DNA from: Lycium barbarum
Taxonomy: Eukaryota; Streptophyta; Magnoliopsida; Solanales; Solanaceae
Direction of reading: 5' to 3'
DNA length: 64,000 bases
Assembly: GCF_019175385.1 (NCBI RefSeq)
Contig: NC_083338.1
Span: 64,884,884 to 64,948,883, forward strand
In this document: positions 1-11,522 of the stretch, piece by piece
How the letters are laid out: every line of letters starts with the position of its first letter
Numbering within the stretch: position 1 is the first letter of the stretch
The notes under the pieces: model-generated
What the model was told of the DNA's origin: nothing
Databases searched by the model: none
The model's input: the letters and a program-made list of their open reading frames with translations, nothing else
Translations under genes and position numbers: made by a program

Positions 1-919
1 ATGGACAAAGAATTAAATTGGTTCCCTTGAATCAAGAAGATGTTGCTAAAAACTCCAAGAATGTTGATGATTCTTTTGTGACCAAATTACAAATCATTGG
101 TCCCATAAATATGGAACAGCAAACGGAGGAGGAGAATGTATTGGATCCACAAGTGGAGGATTTACCTCCAAAGTTTGATGAGGATCCATTGGAGCATCCA
201 ACTATTTGTGAGATTGAGTTTCCACGAAGGGATTTCAAAAAGAATACTCCACACCAACCAAAGTAACGGATTGCATAGGACCAATAGTCTATGAAGATTT
301 GGAAGAGAAAGAGAATAAGTTGCTGAAAAAGGAGTTTATGAATGAGAGTTTAATTTATTATCTAATTCGAGCAAGATTTATTCCTCAAAAGGTTTAATCT
401 TTGCAAGAAAGTGTAGATTTAATATCTCTCAATTTCATTGAGGTTAATGGCTATAATCATGTCAAATATGAGAGCATCGAAATCATCAAGGAGCTCATAA
501 GAAGACATGATTTATTCTCTAACCCTGATCCGAAGGTACATGAATTTGATTTATTTAAAGGTTTTTGTGGCACTAACTCAGATTTTGCATGAAAATACCA
601 CATCGACACGGGAGTGTTCAAGATTCATGAAGATCAAAAGGAAATAAGCTGTGATTATGGTTTAGACAGTGAAGATCAGTTTAAGATGCTACATTTGAGA
701 AATCATGGTATAAAGTTACTACTACTAAGGAAGTGGGATTTAGTTCGGCCATATGTAAAGACTCCTTTCAACATGATAAAGCTCTATGACAAACTAGAAA
801 AATGCAACTTAAAGCCTGGTGGTATGGGTTGTTCCAAATTGTTTTTTTTTTTTTGCTAATCTTTCACCATTTATGGAGCCTTTAGACTCGAGGACGGGTC
901 TTTCTCAACAAGGGGAGAA
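1..919 (+). mobile_element. Element X: 3' internal region of a plus-strand LTR element
   Basis: This stretch ends in a GACTCGAGGACGGG segment and a polypurine tract (AAGGGGAGAA, about 910-919) directly before an LTR starting TGATGAAAG, the usual 3' end of a gypsy internal region. Only short open frames remain (18-266, 401-592, 614-859). They show no reverse transcriptase, integrase or gag motif that I recognise, so X is either non-autonomous or this is its decayed 3' end. The 5' part lies left of the window. The plus orientation is opposite to the neighbouring element A, which X interrupts. Confidence 0.6.
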
Positions 920-1026
920 TGATGAAAGCTGAAGAATATCAAGAAATTCAAGAAAATCAAGAAACACAAGACTGAAATTCTAGAAAAAGAAAAGTCCAAG
1001 AAGCTCAAGTTTGAATATTATTTCCC

Positions 1027-1110
1027 ATTCTTGTTTCTTGAATCCTTTTCTAAATAGGATTCTTGTTTCTTGAATCCTTTTCTAAATAGGATTCTTGTTT
1101 CTTGATTTAT
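1027..1110 (+). repeat. 32-bp tandem repeat in the X LTR
   Basis: A 32-base unit beginning ATTCTTGTTTCTTGAATCC occurs at 1027-1058 and 1059-1090, followed by a partial third copy. It lies about 200 bp upstream of the TATA box, a usual place for duplicated U3 enhancer segments in LTR retrotransposons. A regulatory role is inference. Confidence 0.75.
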
Positions 1111-1287
1111 ATCATAGTAGGATTTAATTTCCTATCATTAGTAGGATCTCTATCCTAGTTCTAGTAGGATTCTAGTTTTCTTTATTCTTTTCCTTATAGT
1201 ATAGGGATTTTACTTTCCTTGTTTTTAGTTATTTCCTTTCTAGAGTATAATAGGGATTTGTAGTCATAAAAGAAGAGACCCTAGGCC

Positions 1288-1296
1288 TATATAAAG
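1288..1296 (+). promoter_or_regulatory. TATA box of the X LTR
   Basis: TATATAAAG in a locally GC-richer context, in the middle of the LTR. The expected transcription start would be about 30 bp downstream, near the CTTGTAAAAATAC segment. This is the clearest core promoter in the window. Confidence 0.55.
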
Positions 1297-1788
1297 GATT
1301 CTCATGACTTGTAAAAATACTATTCACGTTTTTAGCATAAACCTAAATTTTGCAATAGAGTTATTCTCTCTATTTCTTGTTCTTTATCCTTGTTTTTGGT
1401 TCCAAGCATGGTGGTGATAGTCTTTACCTTCTTTTCAGTTGCGTGTGGTGTTTCTTTATCACATTAATTGATTTCAAGTGGTGACTTAGGAACTTTATTT
1501 GTTCTTGATCATTCAAGAACGCGTTTCTTGATTAAAATTCGTTCTAGTTCATACCCAGAACCGTAATTTTATTTCCATCGGTTTTCTCTAAATACTTACT
1601 TGATTTAAACCATTCAATAGTTATTTTTATAGTTCAAATCTACATCTTTCACATAGTTTTTGAATCACTTCAATCCGACGCCTACAAATTGAGATACATC
1701 CGTTTCTTGAATCTGCCCATCAAACCGCTTCAAGAACAAGATCCTGGTCGATTGGTTCTTTGTTAACTCGAAGAATCACATCAATTAA

Positions 1789-1931
1789 TGATGAAAGATG
1801 AAGAATATAAAGAAATTCAAGAAACATAAGACTGAAATTCAAGAAAAAGAAAAGTCCAAGAAGCTCAAGTTTCAAGATTATTTCCAATTCTTGATTTTCT
1901 TGAATTTCTTGATATGCTTCATCTTTCATCA
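1789..1931. repeat. 143-bp fold-back fragment with inverted termini
   Basis: The left end reads TGATGAAAGATGAAGAATAT and the right end, read on the minus strand, reads TGATGAAAGATGAAGCATAT, so the ends are near-perfect inverted repeats. Both arms resemble the first 60-100 bases of the X LTR (from 920). It separates the X LTR from the broken pol of element A. It could be the real 3' end of the X LTR, an inverted LTR-end fragment formed at integration, or a small MITE-like unit derived from the LTR. Confidence 0.6.
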
Positions 1932-2139
1932 GCAATTTTCTAACTTGCCGATCAAGTATAGCTATAGGGTGTTCCTCGTAGGACAGATCCTCCGTCACCT
2001 GGACATCATCCACGTGGAATTCTCTAGAAGAGTCACCAATACATTTGCGAAGCATTGACACATGAAAGACTGGTTGTACTGCTTCCAAATCAGATGGGAG
2101 TTCCAACTCATAGGCAACCTTTCCTACCCTACGAATAAT
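1932..2139 (-). pseudogene. Pol C-terminus (chromodomain-like linker) of A, cut by X
   Basis: Downstream of an in-frame TAG at 2140-2142 the frame continues with LPSDLEAVQPVFHVSMLRKC and then VDDVQVTEDLSYEE, typical of the segment between integrase and chromodomain in plant chromoviruses. It stops matching after ILDRQVRKL, where the fold-back fragment starts. The homologous region of E at the right edge of the window continues with the VKVLWR...MTWEAEE core that A has lost here. Confidence 0.85.
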
Positions 2140-2568
2140 CTAATATGGCCCAATGTACCTCGGGCTAAACTTCCCTTTCTTGCCGAATCTCATTACACCC
2201 TTCATGGGTGACACCTTCAAGAACACCCAATCACCAACTTGAAACTCTAAGTGTCGACGTCGATTATCTACATAAGACTTCTGTCGACTCTGGGCTGCCA
2301 GTAACCTCTCCTGAATAAGCTTCACCTTATGAACAGCTTGCTGAATTGTGTTTGGGCCTATTAATTTAGTCTCACCAACATTAAACCAACCAATAGGTGA
2401 CCTGCACTTCCTCCCATATAAGGCATCATACGGTGCCATCTGGATACTAGAATGGTAGCTATTATTATAAGCAAACTCGATAAGTGGCAAATGATCGTCC
2501 CAGCTACCTTTGAAATCAATAATACAGGCCCGCAACATATCTCCTAGAGTTTGAATAGTACGCTCGGC
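2140..2568 (-). pseudogene. Integrase C-terminal half of A
   Basis: An open stretch between two in-frame stops. It carries the segment after the catalytic glutamate: WDDHLPLIEFAYNNSYHSS, then the MAPYDALYGRKCRSP block, both strongly conserved in gypsy integrases, then KSYVDNRRRHLEFQVGDWVF and GKFSPRYIGPY. The preceding TAG (2569-2571) replaces what is normally a glutamine codon (TDGQAERT in relatives). The methionine at 2538 is internal and not a true start. Confidence 0.9.
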
Positions 2569-2937
2569 CTACCCGTCAGTCTGAGGGTGAAATGTTGTAC
2601 TAAGACTCTCCCGTGTCCCTAATCCTTCCTGGAATGATCTCCAGAAGTTAGCTGTAAACTGAGTTTCTCTGTCTGAGATAATAGATATGGGAACCCCATG
2701 GAGTCTCACTATCTCTCTGATATATAACTTTGCATAGTCCTCAGCTGAATAAGTAGTCCTGACTAGAAGAAAATGGGCTGATTTTGTCAGCCTATCCACA
2801 ATAACCCATATAGAGTCCTACTTCCGTGGAGTGCGAGGTAAACCTGTAATGAAGTCCATATGGATTACTTCCCATTTCTAGGTTGGGACCTCTATCTGCT
2901 GTAATAACCCACCAGGCTTCTGATGCTCGACCTTAAC
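2569..2937 (-). pseudogene. Integrase catalytic core of A, several stops
   Basis: The minus strand encodes the D,D-35-E core: the first Asp in the HMDFITGLPRTPRK segment, VDRLTKSAHF, and the second Asp in IISDRETQFTANFWRSFQ, with FHPQTDG before the next stop. In-frame TAG codons at 2938-2940, 2878-2880 and 2818-2820 break the frame; the second replaces the Trp of a PTWKWE-type segment. All are TAG, as expected from C-to-T or G-to-A decay of CAG and TGG codons in methylated DNA. Confidence 0.9.
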
Positions 2938-4953
2938 CTATTGACAATTTGGGCACTGAGCAACAAACTCCGCCATGTCCTTCTTCATGCCATCCCACCA
3001 ATATAAACATCTGAGGTCATGATACATCTTCGTCGACCCTAGATGAACAGAATAACGGGCATAGTGTGCCTCTCCCATAACCTGTTGCCGTAACCCTGCA
3101 ACCTCATGTACACATAGTCTGCCTTCATATCGTAACACGCCATCTGGTGTAACTTTGAACGGGGTCTCCTTCTTTAGAAGAGTTGTATCTCTATACCGTG
3201 CCAGGACAGGGTCCTTGTACTGGTGCCTCTTTACCTCTTCCATGATAGAGGATTCAGCAACTTCTCGAATAGAAACTCCATCATCTCTAGAATCAACCAA
3301 ACGAACTCCAAGGCTAGCTAGTCGGTAAATCTCACGAACTATCTCCTTCTTTTCTGGTTGCACATCCGTCAAGCTACCCATATATTTACGGCTAAGGGCA
3401 TCTGCTACAACATTTGCTTTCCCTGGGTGGTATAAGATATCAACATCATAATCTTTTAATAACTCTAACCACCGTCTCTGTCGCACATTCAACTCTTTCT
3501 GCTTAAAGATATATTGGAGACTCTTGTGGTCCGTATAAACATCAACATGAACACCATATAAGTAATGCCTCCATAACTTCAAAGCATGAATTGCCGCTGC
3601 TAACTCCAGATCGTGAGGAGGATAATTCCTTTCGTGTTTTCTGAGCTGTCGGGAAGCGTAAGCTATAACCCTGCCATGCTGCATCAATACACAACCTAGT
3701 CCAACACCTGAAGCATCACAATACATAACATAGCCATCTGGTTCCTCTGGAAGAGTTAAGACTGGAGCCGTAGTCAGATTGTCTTTCAACAACTGGAAGC
3801 TTTGCTCACATGCGTCAGTCCACTGGAATTTAGATGCCTTCTGTGTTAGCCTTGTTAAAGGCGCTGAAATTGAGGCAAACGTTTCTACAAATCTCCTGTA
3901 ATATCCTGCTAGCCCCAGAAAACTGCGTACCTCAGTAGGTGTCGTAGGTCTAGGCCAAGTCTTTACAGCCTCAATCTTCTGTGTATATACCCGAATACCA
4001 TCAGCTCCAACAATATGCCCCAAGAATGCTACTGAAGTCAACCAGAATTCGCATTTAGAGAACTTAGCATACATCTTCTGGTGTTGGAGCACCCTAAGTA
4101 CCATCCTCAAATGATCTGCATGCTCCTCTGCTGAATGTGAATAGACTAGAATATCATCGATAAATAAAATCACGAACTTATCTAGGAATGGTTTGAACAC
4201 TCGGTTCATTAAATCCATAAATACCGCTGGAGCATTGGTCAGCCCAAAAGACATCACTCTAAACTCATAATACCCGTATCGAATCTTGAATGCAGTCTTC
4301 AGAATATCTGCCTCCTTCACCCGCACCTGATTATAGCCTGACCGAAAGTCTATCTTCGAAAAGCATTTAGCACCCTGCAACTGGTCAAATAAATCATCAA
4401 TCCTGGGGAGGGGATATCTATTGTTTACTATTACTTTATTCAGCTGCCTATAATAAATACACATCCTCTGCGACCCATCCTTCTTTCTCACAAACAGTAC
4501 CGGTGCTCCCCAAGGTGATGTGCTGGGCCTGATGAAGCCCTTTTCTAATAAGTCCCTCAGTTGCTTCTTTAACTCCTTCAGCTCTGCAGGTGCCATTCTA
4601 TAAGGAGGAATAGATATGGGCTGAATATTTGGCAATACATCTATAGTAAACTCTATCTCCCGTTCAGGAGGAAGACATGGAAGCTCGTCTGGAAATACAT
4701 CTGGAAATTCATTAACTACCGGGACTGACTGAAGAGTCGGTACCTCTGCTTTCAAGTCATGCACACGAACCAGATGATAAATATAACCCTTTCTAACCAT
4801 CTTCCTTACCTCGATGTATGAAATAAACTTACCCCTCGGCGATGCTGTATTCCCCATCCACTCTATAACCAGTTCCCCTAGGAACTGAAATTGGACTATC
4901 TTTTCTCTACAATCAACGTTAGCATAACAAGAAGCTAACCAATCCATACCCAT
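2938..4953 (-). CDS. pol: Reverse transcriptase-RNase H-integrase zinc-finger ORF of A (pol remnant)
   Basis: A 671-residue open stretch of gypsy pol. It opens with the last residues of the protease (GMDWL), then the [34 protein letters not shown], and the catalytic box [10 protein letters not shown] (YxDD-type). RNase H follows with [25 protein letters not shown] and [15 protein letters not shown]. The N-terminal integrase zinc finger ends in AQCPNCQ, after which a TAG replaces a Gln codon. RT and RNase H motifs look intact, but the first methionine lies inside the protease remnant, so this is a broken polyprotein. It would have acted in the cytoplasmic virus-like particle, copying element RNA into DNA. 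Confidence 0.93.
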   Translation of the reverse strand: MGMDWLASCYANVDCREKIVQFQFLGELVIEWMGNTASPRGKFISYIEVRKMVRKGYIYHLVRVHDLKAEVPTLQSVPVVNEFPDVFPDELPCLPPEREIEFTIDVLPNIQPISIPPYRMAPAELKELKKQLRDLLEKGFIRPSTSPWGAPVLFVRKKDGSQRMCIYYRQLNKVIVNNRYPLPRIDDLFDQLQGAKCFSKIDFRSGYNQVRVKEADILKTAFKIRYGYYEFRVMSFGLTNAPAVFMDLMNRVFKPFLDKFVILFIDDILVYSHSAEEHADHLRMVLRVLQHQKMYAKFSKCEFWLTSVAFLGHIVGADGIRVYTQKIEAVKTWPRPTTPTEVRSFLGLAGYYRRFVETFASISAPLTRLTQKASKFQWTDACEQSFQLLKDNLTTAPVLTLPEEPDGYVMYCDASGVGLGCVLMQHGRVIAYASRQLRKHERNYPPHDLELAAAIHALKLWRHYLYGVHVDVYTDHKSLQYIFKQKELNVRQRRWLELLKDYDVDILYHPGKANVVADALSRKYMGSLTDVQPEKKEIVREIYRLASLGVRLVDSRDDGVSIREVAESSIMEEVKRHQYKDPVLARYRDTTLLKKETPFKVTPDGVLRYEGRLCVHEVAGLRQQVMGEAHYARYSVHLGSTKMYHDLRCLYWWDGMKKDMAEFVAQCPNCQ

Positions 4954-4966
4954 AATAACATCTATC

Positions 4967-5317
4967 TGGCTGACGCCCTCTGTGTCGATCCTCTACCCCC
5001 TGTGCATATGCCTGTATCCGAGCAATATCCATAACTGGCTGAAGAGCCACTGCCATACAGCCATCAATTAAATAACGATCCAGCCCCATCACATAACGAT
5101 GCACTCTATCAGCCATATCGGCTACAATAGTAGGTGCATATCTAGCCAATGAATCAAACTCAAGACTGTACTCTTGAACGCTCTTGCCACTCTGCCTCAG
5201 ATGTAAGAATCTATCAACTCTGGCCCGTCTCATCTCTAGAGGCAGAAAGTTGCCAAGGAAAGCCTCCACAAACTCATCCCATATCGCTGGAGGAGCACCC
5301 TCGCCCCTAGATAACTC
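4967..5317 (-). pseudogene. Gag C-terminal half of A, fused out of frame to the protease remnant
   Basis: The frame after an in-frame TGA (5318-5320) carries the rest of the retrotransposon gag domain: LPLEMRRARVDRFLHLRQSG, then SVQEYSLEFDSLARYAP. After [13 protein letters not shown] the frame runs directly into the end of the protease in a shifted frame and stops at 4919. The CCHC zinc knuckle and the DSG-type protease active site expected between these points are absent. A deletion of several hundred bases around 4965-4985 is the simplest explanation. Confidence 0.85.
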
Positions 5318-5869
5318 TCACGACTCATACCAATTAACATCTACATCACGCAACCGATATGAAGCCAACTTAGCAGACTCAGTCTCAGAAGCCTTGATTA
5401 TCCTCAATGTACGCTGCATCTGCCGAACAAACTCCTGCGGATCAACCTCGGGCTCTGACCTGAAAAACTCTGGAGGATTACAACTTAAGAAATCACGAGC
5501 CCTCAAACTATCATGTCTATCCGCATGGTAAAATCCTAGTCCATGCCTGCGAGCCTGCCCTGCCAATAATCTGGTCACCAACTGAACTGCATCCGTCATG
5601 GCCCTATCCTCCGGCCCTAGCTGAAGAGTGGGAGGCTCAGGTACTGGAGCCTCGAGAGCTAGCGGTGGAGCTGCCCCCTGATCTGAAGCTGCTGCTGCTC
5701 TGAGTTCCTTTGGAGGTGGCAGTGTAGCAGAGCTCGCTGACGGGAGCACAATCTCGGGCATAGACTGGGCACGGGCCCTAGAAACTTTCCGAGTCTGACT
5801 AGAATCTCGTGCTACCGATTTGCCCTTCTGGGCAGCTGTCGCTTTCTTTGGAGGTATAGCTGTAAACAT
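5318..5869 (-). pseudogene. gag: Gag N-terminal half of A
   Basis: A 183-residue frame from an ATG at 5869. The N-terminal part is Lys/Ala/Pro-rich and probably disordered; the gag domain starts around ARDFLSCNPPEFF and continues EVDPQEFVRQMQRTLRIIKA. It ends at a TGA replacing a Trp/Gly-type codon just after DVNWYES. The start is uncertain: a strong acceptor-like sequence (TTTACAG|CT, boundary 5859/5860) overlaps the first codons, so a spliced leader could supply the real start. Gag would form the particle shell. Confidence 0.85.
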
Positions 5870-6045
5870 AATAATCTGTTAGGGAGGGATTATCCTGATA
5901 ATATAGCTCTATCGCACGATCTAGAGTAGGAAGTAAAGATAACATCCTAAATGTCCTGTAGCTTCCTGTTTATAGATGTGGTGCACAACACACCGATAAA
6001 CAAGACTCTACTAGACACGGTCTGTAGACACTCCGAGGATGAACT

Positions 6046-6057
6046 GCTCTGATACCA
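6046..6057 (-). promoter_or_regulatory. Primer-binding site of A
   Basis: TGGTATCAGAGC on the minus strand, complementary to the 3' end of plant initiator-Met tRNA, four bases after the LTR end. The same 12-mer is used by B', C and D in this window. Confidence 0.92.
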
Positions 6058-6061
6058 CTTT

Positions 6062-8610
6062 TGTCACTGTCAAACCCTAATCTCGCTAGGGTGTGATGGG
6101 CACCCGACCCTTACTTAGGGCCGAGCGAACCCTCTGACTCTTAGTACACACATAGTCTCCTTGGACTTTTAAATCGAATAAGCATGAAATACATAGTAAG
6201 GCTTTCAGAAACTTTCTTTCCATCGTGCTCAAATCAAGTAGAATCGGTAATCATAAGGAATCTGTAACATAATACATAACGACACATCGGCTGGTGGAGC
6301 CGCTTACAAGACTGACATCCTATACCCACGACTTTGTCTGCAAAGTCTCTAACATCAATCAGAAATCATAACATATAAACTCTGACTCGGCAACACTCCG
6401 GAGGGAAATGGAGCTCGCCAATCCAGCTGGTACATCTGCTATAATGGCTTCTACTCATCTGGGTATACCTATGTGGCATGAAACGCAGCCCCCGAAAAAA
6501 GGGGTCAGTACAAGCAATGTACTGAGTATGCAAGGCATGAATAGTAACATAGTAAGGGATGTAAGGTATGAGTAATAACAGGATGGACATATTGGGCATA
6601 CCGTAAGATAAAAGAATAACCTGTATAATGAATGCCTTTTGGCGGTACCATGCATGCTGAGTGCTACGGAACGTGCAGCCCGATCCACATATATACATAT
6701 ATACATAGTAATACTTCCTTTGAAAAACATTTCTTGTTCATATATATATAGAAAATAGAACATATCATATTGCCGAGGCATCGGCTCCGATCCATTTAGC
6801 CACATATATCCCGCGTCCGGGATGATATCATGTCATATACAGATACATGTATCGTCTGCATATCCTAGCGTCTATAGCGCTCTGGCCCTTTTTCCCATAT
6901 TCCTCATACACATATACATATATCATGTTCATGTATCATGTGCATATATCTTGTTCATGTATCATATACATATATCATATGCATGTATCATGTAAGTAGC
7001 ATGCAGGAGAGCCCAAGGAATGTTATGTCTCTATCGGAGTAACGTAAGGTCGGTGACCTCCGATTATATTATGGAATAATCATCATGGCTTTGTCTCACC
7101 TTGAAGGAACAATTATTATAAGATGAGACTAGCAACAAATAACAGCATTAAAGAACATAGAATAAGATCATAAATCTCATAAGGTGTCACATCATATACC
7201 ATGGAATCCATAAAAATAGTCGTCATCCATGAATAAAATTGGGAAATCAAGAAATAGCTCAACATTCATATATCGTCATTGAAATCATAAACTTGGAACC
7301 TTTAAACATGGAATCATTCTCATTTTTGGCATCATTGCCATCATGATACAAACGTGTCCATCCTTGTTGTCATAAGGGCTTTCAAAATCATAAACCTCTA
7401 GTTTGGGAAAAATACGGCATTTTGGAAAACAACGATGAATTGTTAGGAAAGGAATTATGCCTTGGAGTCATAAACATCTAACTTTTGAGAACAAGGAAGA
7501 TATGGAAACATTTATGAAGCCATAACATCGAAATCATGCCTTTGAAAGAAAGGGACGAGCCTTAACATACCTGTTCCACGTCCTATTAGCCACGCTTATT
7601 TATCCAAGCTTGCTAGTCTACATTCAAAAGAATTTACACAATCATTAGATTCGTCGTCAGACACTTGCCTTAGTTTCTCAAATAAATTCACTTATAATCT
7701 ACCAAAATTTTGGCAGCATCTCCCCTGTAATTACACCATCCCCGAGAATCTAACTCAACCAATTTATCAACAACAATCCGAGAATTCAACTCGGCCAAAT
7801 CATCAACAATAACCCGAAATCTTCCAAACTTAATAAAGACAACAACAATACATTCTTTTCTTCCAAATTCATGAACTACACCAACAATCTACACATTAAC
7901 AACTTCATCGATCAATTCAAAATACATTCTAACGTTAATAACTCCCTTTTACATAATTCGACAACATTTTACTTATTTTCAATTCAATCACAACAACCAA
8001 CTTACAATCTTCCAAACTCAATAAAATCAACACATTTCTCACCTCCAAATTCATGCATTATATCTACAACCACGCGTTGACAACATTATCTTCACAACAC
8101 AAGAAACCATGCTAGTGTCATATTAATTTCTTCAATAATCCCACAATGATCACAACTTCATTTCAAGTTATCAAACCTTCATTTTCATCATGAAATCCAC
8201 AACTATAACAATCAAAATACTAAATAAAATCAATCCATCTCATCTTACCAATACAACCTTCATTCGGCCATGACCTACCCATACATATTTCATGAATTTC
8301 ATCCATTCCTTCATACCTCAACATACATAAATCATCTATAACACATGTAAAAGAAGATTGAATACATACCTTTCTCACTCCACTTGTTAACTTGGCTAGA
8401 GTTGTAAACTTGCACAAATGGATGGTTTGCTTGCTTCAACAACCACCCCACGTTAATTAGGGCCTTCAAATTAATTGGAATACTAGAATAAATTAATTTT
8501 TCTTCATACATTTCCATGGGACAAATTTTTTGGAACCATGGCCGAATAGCCCCTATTCTCTTCTCCAAGCTTCTTGATTTAAAAGGTGAATATGCCTTAT
8601 TTTGTCATCA

Positions 8611-8660
<50 letters not shown>

Positions 8661-9055
8661 TTCTACCAACACAAAGTGGACACATGTCCCCTTCTCCCTT
8701 TTTCTTGAAGTTTCTTCAAATAAACAAGATGAATAATTGTCTTGTTATGTAAGCTTTGGTCTATATATATATATAATTAGCTCTATTAAATAAAAATGTG
8801 GACATATGCCACATGGCCAAAATGGTCCCTTCAAGATCCTTCTTGAATTGTTTGTGAAATTCCCGTTTTTGCCCCTAGCCTTCCACAATATTACCATGAC
8901 CACCTTGTGAATTTCCCTTTTTACCCTTAGTCTTTCTCAATATTTCCATACTAATAAACAACTTGTACATTAAAATAACTTTGGAAAATAGTCTTTCCCT
9001 TAACTTACCACGACTACCTTGAAATATCCAAATGTACAAAATACGGGATATAACA
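6062..9055 (-). repeat. 5' LTR of element A (about 3.0 kb)
   Basis: On the minus strand it begins TGTTATATCCCGTATTTTG (9055) and ends ...GACAGTGACA (6062) immediately before the PBS. Modules seen in it: a TA-rich TATA region (8615-8657), a splice-donor-like AAAG|GTATGT (GT at 8368-8369), the ATGCTGCCAAAATTTTGG motif near 7700, and the double hairpin with CAGTAC...GTACTG at 6506-6524. Open frames inside it look like chance. It is related to the solo LTR at 23569-26658 and, more distantly, to the D LTRs. Confidence 0.88.
8615..8657. repeat. (TA)n microsatellite in the A LTR
   Basis: About 21 TA units where the D LTR has the short TATA-like string ATTATATATATGG, so the array probably grew from the LTR's own TATA region. 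Confidence 0.95.
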
Positions 9056-9590
9056 GTCATGACCCAACCCCGTGGGCCGTGACTAGTGCCCGAGCTGGAC
9101 ACTCGTATACGTACCTGCTAGATATAGTCAGACTGAATCTAAGAACAATGTGGAAACTTGCAAAAACTCCAAAGGTTCATAACGTCATCACATATATATA
9201 TCAAGATAACTTGTCTCCTGAGGAGTCACAACAAATCAAAACGTAATACGATACGCAAGCCGACGAGGCTGCCACTACATTCCAATACCATACGTAAGCC
9301 GACAAGGCTACCACTACATACGAACATATCCGTAGCAAATCACATAGACACAGTTGAACAAAACTTATACACAACCCACACATATGTCTACAGACCTCTA
9401 AGAGTATCGATAGTGAAATATGACGGGACAGGGCCCCGCCGTACCCCAGGATAAACATATATATACATCAAAAGATCTGTACCAAAAGTCTAGGCTCCGG
9501 AACAATGGAGCTCTTCAAGACAGATGAGTAGAAGTCCTAAGCTGGAGGATCACCAAATCGAGTATCCGTACCTGCGAGCATGAAACGCAA

Positions 9591-9618
9591 CCCCCCCCCC
9601 CCCCCCCCCCCCCCCCCC
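9591..9618. repeat. C28 homopolymer
   Basis: A run of 28 cytosines at the place where other LTR copies carry the five-G arm of the CCCCC-TTTCTTC-GGGGG hairpin. On the element strand this is a 28-G tract, so the hairpin arm itself has expanded. Confidence 0.95.
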
Positions 9619-9862
9619 GAAGAAAGGGGGTCTGTATGAGATATATACTGAGTATATAAAGCATGAAATATAGTAAAGAGGATCATGACTGAAATAGAGG
9701 TTATAGGAGACAAGTATGACAATCATAATACCCATACACTTGCCTTATGAAATGTAAATCATGCATATCAATATCATACATCATACCCGGCCCATTATGG
9801 GACTCGGTGAATAAAGTCATCATATACCATCCGTGGCGCCATAATCACATCATCATATCATC

Positions 9863-9883
9863 ATATATATATATATATATATA
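9863..9883. repeat. Short (TA)n microsatellite in family-B LTR
   Basis: About ten TA units preceded by a CATCAT stretch. The equivalent position in B3 (about 17600-17632) also carries a (CAT)n(AT)n tract, so it is an unstable site of the family. Confidence 0.9.
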
Positions 9884-11522
9884 CCGTATCCCGGCCCTCT
9901 AGTGAGGGACTTGGTGAACAATGCAGTGAAACTGTGAACGAGAACGTACCCCAACTCGGGACTCGGTGAAAGATACATTGAGGCATGCACGAGTAGAGTA
10001 GTGAGCAACCATATGCAAACTAAGTCATATCTGAGACTCAATAGAATAATCAAAATGAACCTTCATTTGATAATCAAGACAATAGTCATATCAAGTATCC
10101 TTCGAATGTCACTATGGAATATATCAAATAGACTTCAGGAATCATAGACACGTATCAAGACATAATGAAGTAAGTTCTGGGAATCAAGAACATTAGCCTC
10201 CCTAGTGTCTCTAAGAATAGGAGTTTCTTTAAAGTCACATGCTCAGCGTCTATTTGTTTATAAAGATCATGCCAAAAAAGAAAGAAGGGTTAGCTTCACA
10301 TACCTTTGGCACTTAGTCTGTGACTTGATATGTATATGCTGCCCAAAGTATTTCAACCTATATTATGATGTCAAGACTATGGTTCGGCTACGGAAAGGCA
10401 TAAAACGTACTTCAACGTTAGTAGCTTATTTCTAGACAATTGGGCAGCACTTCCCCTATATCGCTCACTCTTCTCACATCTAAGCCAACTATACAACAAC
10501 CAACATAGCATCAACGAAGGCACGTCTAAGTTATCGCATCAAGAACTAGTTAAAACAAGACCCAAGGATGCCCCACACAGCCCACACATTGCAATATTCG
10601 ATAATAGTCAACATAACGACTATGACATTATCAAATTACTCCTAATAATCTATAGCCACCATACTTTATCGAAATGACCTTATAATAGTCCACAATTACA
10701 ACAACGCAATGTATAATCTTACTACATTCAGCCCTCTAATTCAACGGGAACAACAACACAACCAGAACCCGATCATTTTCGACACAATATAACCATAACT
10801 TTAAATACCAAATTCATTTACTTTCATCATATAATCAATGACAGCAATAACAACAACACTAATTAAAATTAATTCACCATTATTAGATTAAACCAGCCCC
10901 TATACGGCCCAAACAAAATCTCAACATCAACATACACAATTCTTGCATTCAATTCCACATCCACCAATTCATACAAAGACCAAACCATCTCAATTCAAGA
11001 TAAGATAGAAATTTAATGGTGTAAAACAACAGCTGGCCATGACCTTCATGAAGCTACTGCCATAGCCATGGCCGTGGCTCTCTCTCTCTCTTGCTTAGGA
11101 GCTTCTCTCTCCTAATTCAACTTTGTGGAGTTTGAAATGAATTATGGTTGATGAATTAGTCATCAACCATGCTTATATATGCTGCCGAAGATTATTACAC
11201 GTGCCCCACTATAGCATGGGCCAATCAGATTTGGCCGTGTTGTAGTGGGGCCCACTCAGCCCACTAATAACTTAATTAATCTTAATTAGGATAATTAATC
11301 TTTAATTAATCACTAATCCCCACTTAATAATCTAATCATGGTTAATTAATCCCTAATCTCCACTAATATTTCTACACCAATTGAATTTTACAAGCAAATC
11401 GTGCACTTATTAAAAATCGGGGATTAAAAGTCCTAGTCTCATATCCCAAAAATAATCTTATCCTTGAATTTATGTCCATTAGCTCACGAATAATCCAATG
11501 TACAAAAATACGGAATATAACA

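Larger units (their letters stand above)
920..1783 (+). repeat. 3' LTR of element X
   Basis: It starts TGATGAAAG right after the polypurine tract and has a TATA box (TATATAAAG, 1288-1296) about 370 bp in. The most likely end is ...CACATCA at 1783. A longer reading to 1931, ending CTTTCATCA, is also possible because 1789-1931 repeats the first bases of the LTR. The partner 5' LTR is outside the window, so the boundary cannot be checked by alignment. Confidence 0.6.
1932..9055 (-). mobile_element. Element A: Ty3/gypsy chromovirus, decayed, interrupted by X
   Basis: Read on the minus strand the order is: 5' LTR (9055 to 6062), iMet-type PBS (6057-6046), leader, gag (from 5869), remnant of protease, reverse transcriptase, RNase H, integrase, and the start of a chromodomain-like tail ending at 1932 where X is inserted. 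RT before integrase is the Ty3/gypsy order, and the tail after integrase marks a chromovirus of the Tekay/Del type. The 3' end and 3' LTR lie left of the window. The right flank (GTCAT..., 9056) shows A inserted one base inside the end of a family-B LTR. Premature stops and a gag-protease deletion make it non-functional. Confidence 0.9.
9056..11522 (-). repeat. Family-B LTR, minus strand (host of A)
   Basis: On the minus strand it starts TGTTATATTCCGTATTTTTG at 11522 and runs to ...GGGTTGGGTCATGAC at 9056, the family-B LTR end, with the last base displaced by A. Its start matches the plus-strand LTR starts at 18484 and 58944. It contains the GAGTCCC/GGCCGGG hairpin modules around 9780-9970 and the GGCAGCACTTCCCC motif near 10441. 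To the right it abuts a plus-strand family-B LTR tail, so it was inserted into a relative. The remainder of its element is out of view to the left. Confidence 0.85.
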
